Shown piece by piece: positions 61,274-64,000 of a stretch of DNA of 64,000 nucleotides; position 1 is the stretch's first letter, and every line of letters starts with the position of its first letter. The DNA is taken from the NCBI RefSeq assembly GCF_027270735.1, contig NZ_JAPWIJ010000002.1:558001-622000 (forward strand), read 5' to 3'. The translations under genes and the position numbers were made by a program. The DNA is from Rhodococcus ruber (GTDB lineage: Bacteria; Actinomycetota; Actinomycetes; Mycobacteriales; Mycobacteriaceae). A model generated the notes under the pieces. The model did no database searches, was not told the DNA's origin, and saw only the letters and a list, made by a program, of their open reading frames with translations.

Positions 61274-62589
61274 CGAAGTTCGGATCGGTGGCGGTCAGAA
61301 CGACCGCACTCGTCGCCGTCGTCTCGTTGGCCGCAGCGTGCGGCGCAGGCGGTAGAGACGAGGCGACGGAATCCTCGGAAGGCTCGACGGTAGGCATCAC
61401 CGACACCTCGGTGAAGATCGGTGCCCACTTCCCGTTGACCGGGGTCGCGGCACCCGGCTACAGCGAAATTCCCACGGGCGCACAGGCGTATTTCGACTAC
61501 GTCAACGCCGCGGGTGGCATCAACGGTAGGCAGATCGAGTACGTGGTTCGCGACGACTCGTACGATCCGACGACCACCACCCAGGTCGTCAACGAACTCG
61601 TCCTCCAGGACGAGGTGTTCGCCGTCGTGGGTGGACTCGGCACGGCAACCCACAGCGCAGTGATCGACTTTCTGAACGAGGAAGGTGTGCCGGACCTGTT
61701 CGTCTCCTCCGGGGCGATCATGTGGGGCAACGATCCCGAGAAGTACCCGAACACCTTCGGCTGGCAGCCTGATTACCAGGTCGAGGGCAAGATCATCGGC
61801 GACTGGGTGACGAAGAACCGGCCCGACGCCAAGGTCGGCCTGTTCCTCCAGGACGACGATCTCGGCCGAGACAGCGAGGAAGCAGTTCGGCAGTATCTCG
61901 ACGACCAGATCGTCGAGGTCGTGCGCTACACCTCGGGCAACACGGACGTCGCACCTCAGATCGCGGCGCTGCAGGGTGCCGGAGCCGATCTGATACTCGG
62001 CTTCAACGTGCCCTCGTACACCGCACTGAGCCAACTGACCGCCATGCGGCTCAATTACGACCCCGAGTGGTTCTACAGCTCGATCGGTTCCGACGTGGAC
62101 CTCGTCGGCTCCCTGCTCGGACGCTTCTCCCAGGGTGCCGTCACCGACGGCGCGCAGTCGCTCGAAGGCATGATCTCGCTGGAGTACATCCCGGGCGTCG
62201 ACTCGCCGGAGAATCCGTGGACCCAACTGTGGCAGAAGGTCTGGGCGGAGAACGGAACCGGTGACCCACTGACCAACTACCGCATCTACGGTCTGAGCCA
62301 GGCATACGCATTCGTGCAGGCGCTCGAGGCGGCCGGCGAGAATCCCACCCGCGAAGGCATCGTCGCGGCAATTCAGGACGGCGGAAAGGACTTCGAGGGA
62401 CCTCAGCTCGCCCCGTTCCGATACTCGGAAGAGAGTCACCTCGGAATCTCCGGAGCCAGCGTCTTCCAGATCCGCGGCGGCGTACCCGAGTACCTGACTC
62501 CGGTGCTGCAGACGGACATCGGCGACTCGGCCGTCGAGGAATACACCGGGGAGGAATCGACCCCGCCGGAGAGTGGTATCCCCGGCTGA
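61270..62589 (+). CDS. ABC transporter substrate-binding lipoprotein (Leu/Ile/Val-binding type)
   Basis: 439 residues. The lipoprotein signal ends in SLAAAC near residue 23, so it is anchored outside the membrane. The mature protein is a periplasmic-binding-type I fold: IGAHFPLTGVAAPGYSEIP, GGINGRQIEYVVRDDSYDP and FAVVGGLGTATHSAVI are characteristic of the HAAT family. Such proteins bind amino acids, amides, urea or aromatic acids; the ligand here is unknown. It ends the five-gene operon and a strong terminator follows twelve bases after the stop. Confidence 0.92.
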   Translation: MTKFGSVAVRTTALVAVVSLAAACGAGGRDEATESSEGSTVGITDTSVKIGAHFPLTGVAAPGYSEIPTGAQAYFDYVNAAGGINGRQIEYVVRDDSYDPTTTTQVVNELVLQDEVFAVVGGLGTATHSAVIDFLNEEGVPDLFVSSGAIMWGNDPEKYPNTFGWQPDYQVEGKIIGDWVTKNRPDAKVGLFLQDDDLGRDSEEAVRQYLDDQIVEVVRYTSGNTDVAPQIAALQGAGADLILGFNVPSYTALSQLTAMRLNYDPEWFYSSIGSDVDLVGSLLGRFSQGAVTDGAQSLEGMISLEYIPGVDSPENPWTQLWQKVWAENGTGDPLTNYRIYGLSQAYAFVQALEAAGENPTREGIVAAIQDGGKDFEGPQLAPFRYSEESHLGISGASVFQIRGGVPEYLTPVLQTDIGDSAVEEYTGEESTPPESGIPG

Positions 62590-62600
62590 TCGGACATGAG

Positions 62601-62632
62601 AAAGGGCACGCATCGGAATGCGTGCCCTTTTT
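62601..62632 (+). terminator. Rho-independent terminator of the ABC importer operon
   Basis: AAAGGGCACGCAT and ATGCGTGCCCTTT form a perfect 13-bp stem with loop CGGA, running into TTTTT. This is the clearest intrinsic terminator in the window. Confidence 0.92.
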
Positions 62633-62723
62633 CACGTTCTGGTCGGCAGATCCGAAAACCCCTCGATTACCGGATCCGCCGACCCTGTGTCCCCCGAATC
62701 GGGAGCAGCCGAAGCTGCAGTGA

Positions 62724-64000
62724 TCAGCGCTCGATGATGGCCGTGACGCCCTGGCCACCGGCCGCGCAGATCGAGATCAGGCCACGGCCCGAGCCCTTCT
62801 CGGCCAGCATCTTTGCCAACGACGCGACGATGCGTCCGCCGGTCGCAGCGAACGGGTGGCCCGCGGCGAGCGAGGATCCGTTGACGTTGAGCTTGCTGCG
62901 ATCGATGGAACCGAGAGCGCCGTCGAGTCCCAGACGCTCCTTGCAGTACTCGTCGCTCTCGAATGCCTGCAGAGTTGCGAGCACCACCGAAGCGAACGCC
63001 TCGTGGATCTCGTAGTAGTCGAAGTCCTGCAGCGTCAGGCCGTTGCGCGCGAGCAGACGCGGAATCGCGTAGGTCGGAGCCATCAGCAGGCCGTCCTTGA
63101 ACGAGCTGTTGCCGTGGACGTAGTCGACCGCTGCGGTCTCGGAATCGACCAGGTGCGCGAGCACCGGGAGGTTGCGCTCGGCAGCCCACTCGTCACTCGA
63201 CAACAGTGCAGCCGACGCGCCGTCGGTGAGCGGCGTCGAGTTACCGGCCGTCATGGTGGCGTCGCCCAGCTTGGTTCCGAAGACCGGCTTGAGCGTGGCC
63301 AGCTTCTCGACGGTCGATCCCGGACGCAGGTTGTCGTCGCGCGTGAGGCCGAGGAACGGCGTCACCAGATCGTCGAAGAAGCAACGGTCGTATGCGGCTG
63401 CCATGTTCTTGTGGCTCGCTGCGGCCAGCTCGTCCTGGTCCTCGCGGCGAACGCCGAATTCCTTGGCGGTGATAGCGGCGTGGTCACCCATCGACAGGCC
63501 CGTGCGCGGCTCGCCGTTGCGCGGGATCTCGATGCCGAGCATGCCCGGACGGACGTTGCCGAGGAGCTTGATGCGATCGCCGGTGCTCTTGGCCCGATTC
63601 AGAGAGAGCAGGAACTCGCGCAGTTCGTCGTTGACGCCGATCGGGGCGTCGGACGTGGTGTCGACGCCGCCACCGATACCGGCATCGATACGGCCCGACG
63701 CGATGGCGTCGCCGACGGCGATGATCGACTGCAGGCCTGTGCCGCAGGCCTGCTGGATGTCGAAGGCCGGGGTGTAGGGGCTCAGCGCGCTACCGAGAAC
63801 GACCTCGCGGGTGAGATTGAAATCGCGCGAATGCTTGAGCACGGCACCGGCGGCGACGAGACCGAGGCGCTCGCCCTGCAGACCGAATCGCGACACGAGA
63901 CCGTCGATGGTGGCAGTGAGCATGTCCTGGTTGGACGCCAGCGCGTACTTCTTGTCCGAACGCGCGAACGGAATGCGGTTGCCACCGACGATTGCGACCG
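62724..64000 (-). CDS. fadA2: Acetyl-CoA acetyltransferase, FadA2/FadI type (5' end outside window)
   Basis: At least 424 residues are visible; the start lies beyond base 64000. The reading frame enters with VAIVGGNRIPFARSDKKYA, the FadA2-type opening. The acylated Cys is in DIQQACGTGLQ. The later active-site segments are YEIHEAFASVV, NGSSLAAGHPFAATGG (His) and ISICAAGGQG (Cys). It performs the thiolytic last step of beta-oxidation. In M. tuberculosis fadA2 and fadE5 are neighbours; here about 11 kb separate them. An ATG at 63923 is internal, since conserved sequence continues upstream of it. Confidence 0.92.
   Translation of the reverse strand, partial: VAIVGGNRIPFARSDKKYALASNQDMLTATIDGLVSRFGLQGERLGLVAAGAVLKHSRDFNLTREVVLGSALSPYTPAFDIQQACGTGLQSIIAVGDAIASGRIDAGIGGGVDTTSDAPIGVNDELREFLLSLNRAKSTGDRIKLLGNVRPGMLGIEIPRNGEPRTGLSMGDHAAITAKEFGVRREDQDELAAASHKNMAAAYDRCFFDDLVTPFLGLTRDDNLRPGSTVEKLATLKPVFGTKLGDATMTAGNSTPLTDGASAALLSSDEWAAERNLPVLAHLVDSETAAVDYVHGNSSFKDGLLMAPTYAIPRLLARNGLTLQDFDYYEIHEAFASVVLATLQAFESDEYCKERLGLDGALGSIDRSKLNVNGSSLAAGHPFAATGGRIVASLAKMLAEKGSGRGLISICAAGGQGVTAIIER

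Overview
The window looks like a chromosomal segment of a mycolic-acid actinobacterium of the Rhodococcus/Rhodococcoides group. The support is high GC, frequent GTG starts, a fused HadA/HadB-type dehydratase (mycolate FAS-II), close relatives of mycobacterial FadE5, FadA2, MoeY (Rv1355c) and the Rv1354c c-di-GMP enzyme, and a block matching the Rv0535-Rv0541c neighbourhood. These matches were made by eye from memory of the families; no search was run.

Layout. 1-2.9 kb: an AceE/transketolase-like gene cut by the window edge and a TetR regulator. 2.9-9 kb: NmrA-like and SDR oxidoreductases, an unusual two-HTH TetR protein, then a regulated catabolic operon (VOC protein, fumarylacetoacetate hydrolase family, FAD monooxygenase) behind a promoter overlapped by two TGACT-N3-AGTCA palindromes. 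9-12.1 kb: an exported cysteine-rich protein, a lipoprotein lipase and an epoxide-hydrolase-like enzyme. 12.1-19.8 kb: a hexonate/hexuronate operon on the minus strand (MFS transporter, KDPG aldolase, mannonate oxidoreductase, KDG kinase, mannonate dehydratase, idonate/gulonate-type dehydrogenase) with a divergent GntR regulator. This could convert L-gulonate or fructuronate to pyruvate and glyceraldehyde-3-phosphate. 19.8-24.2 kb: thiolase with divergent HxlR regulator, LysE exporter with divergent CGNR protein, a truncated VOC gene and HadAB.

24.2-30.1 kb holds two actin/Hsp70-fold proteins and a third, degenerate relative. Two of the three have a membrane segment and a long Pro/Thr/Glu-rich tail. 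An ANTAR protein and a CYTH-CHAD protein lie among them. dcd follows. 30.9-35.6 kb is a three-gene plus-strand locus: a GNAT-like acyltransferase, a fused E1-like/nitroreductase protein (MoeY-like) and a GAF-GGDEF-EAL protein whose coding sequence seems to begin at a CTG. A tRNA-Gly(CCC) follows. 36-42.5 kb: secreted lipase, PucR regulator, aldehyde dehydrogenase plus GMC oxidoreductase, and a lipoprotein. 42.6-49.9 kb: membrane protein, methyltransferases, MTA phosphorylase, epimerase and glycosyltransferase-type genes. 50-64 kb: fadE5, a nuclease-like gene bracketed by two 80-bp palindromic repeats, flavin reductase, VanW protein, a second PucR regulator, a five-gene Liv-type ABC importer and the 5'-truncated fadA2.

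Many genes have a TANNNT hexamer ending six or seven bases before the start codon, which suggests leaderless mRNAs; this was used to choose several starts. No insertion sequence, prophage, CRISPR array or replication origin was seen. No gene-free stretch exceeds about 300 bases.
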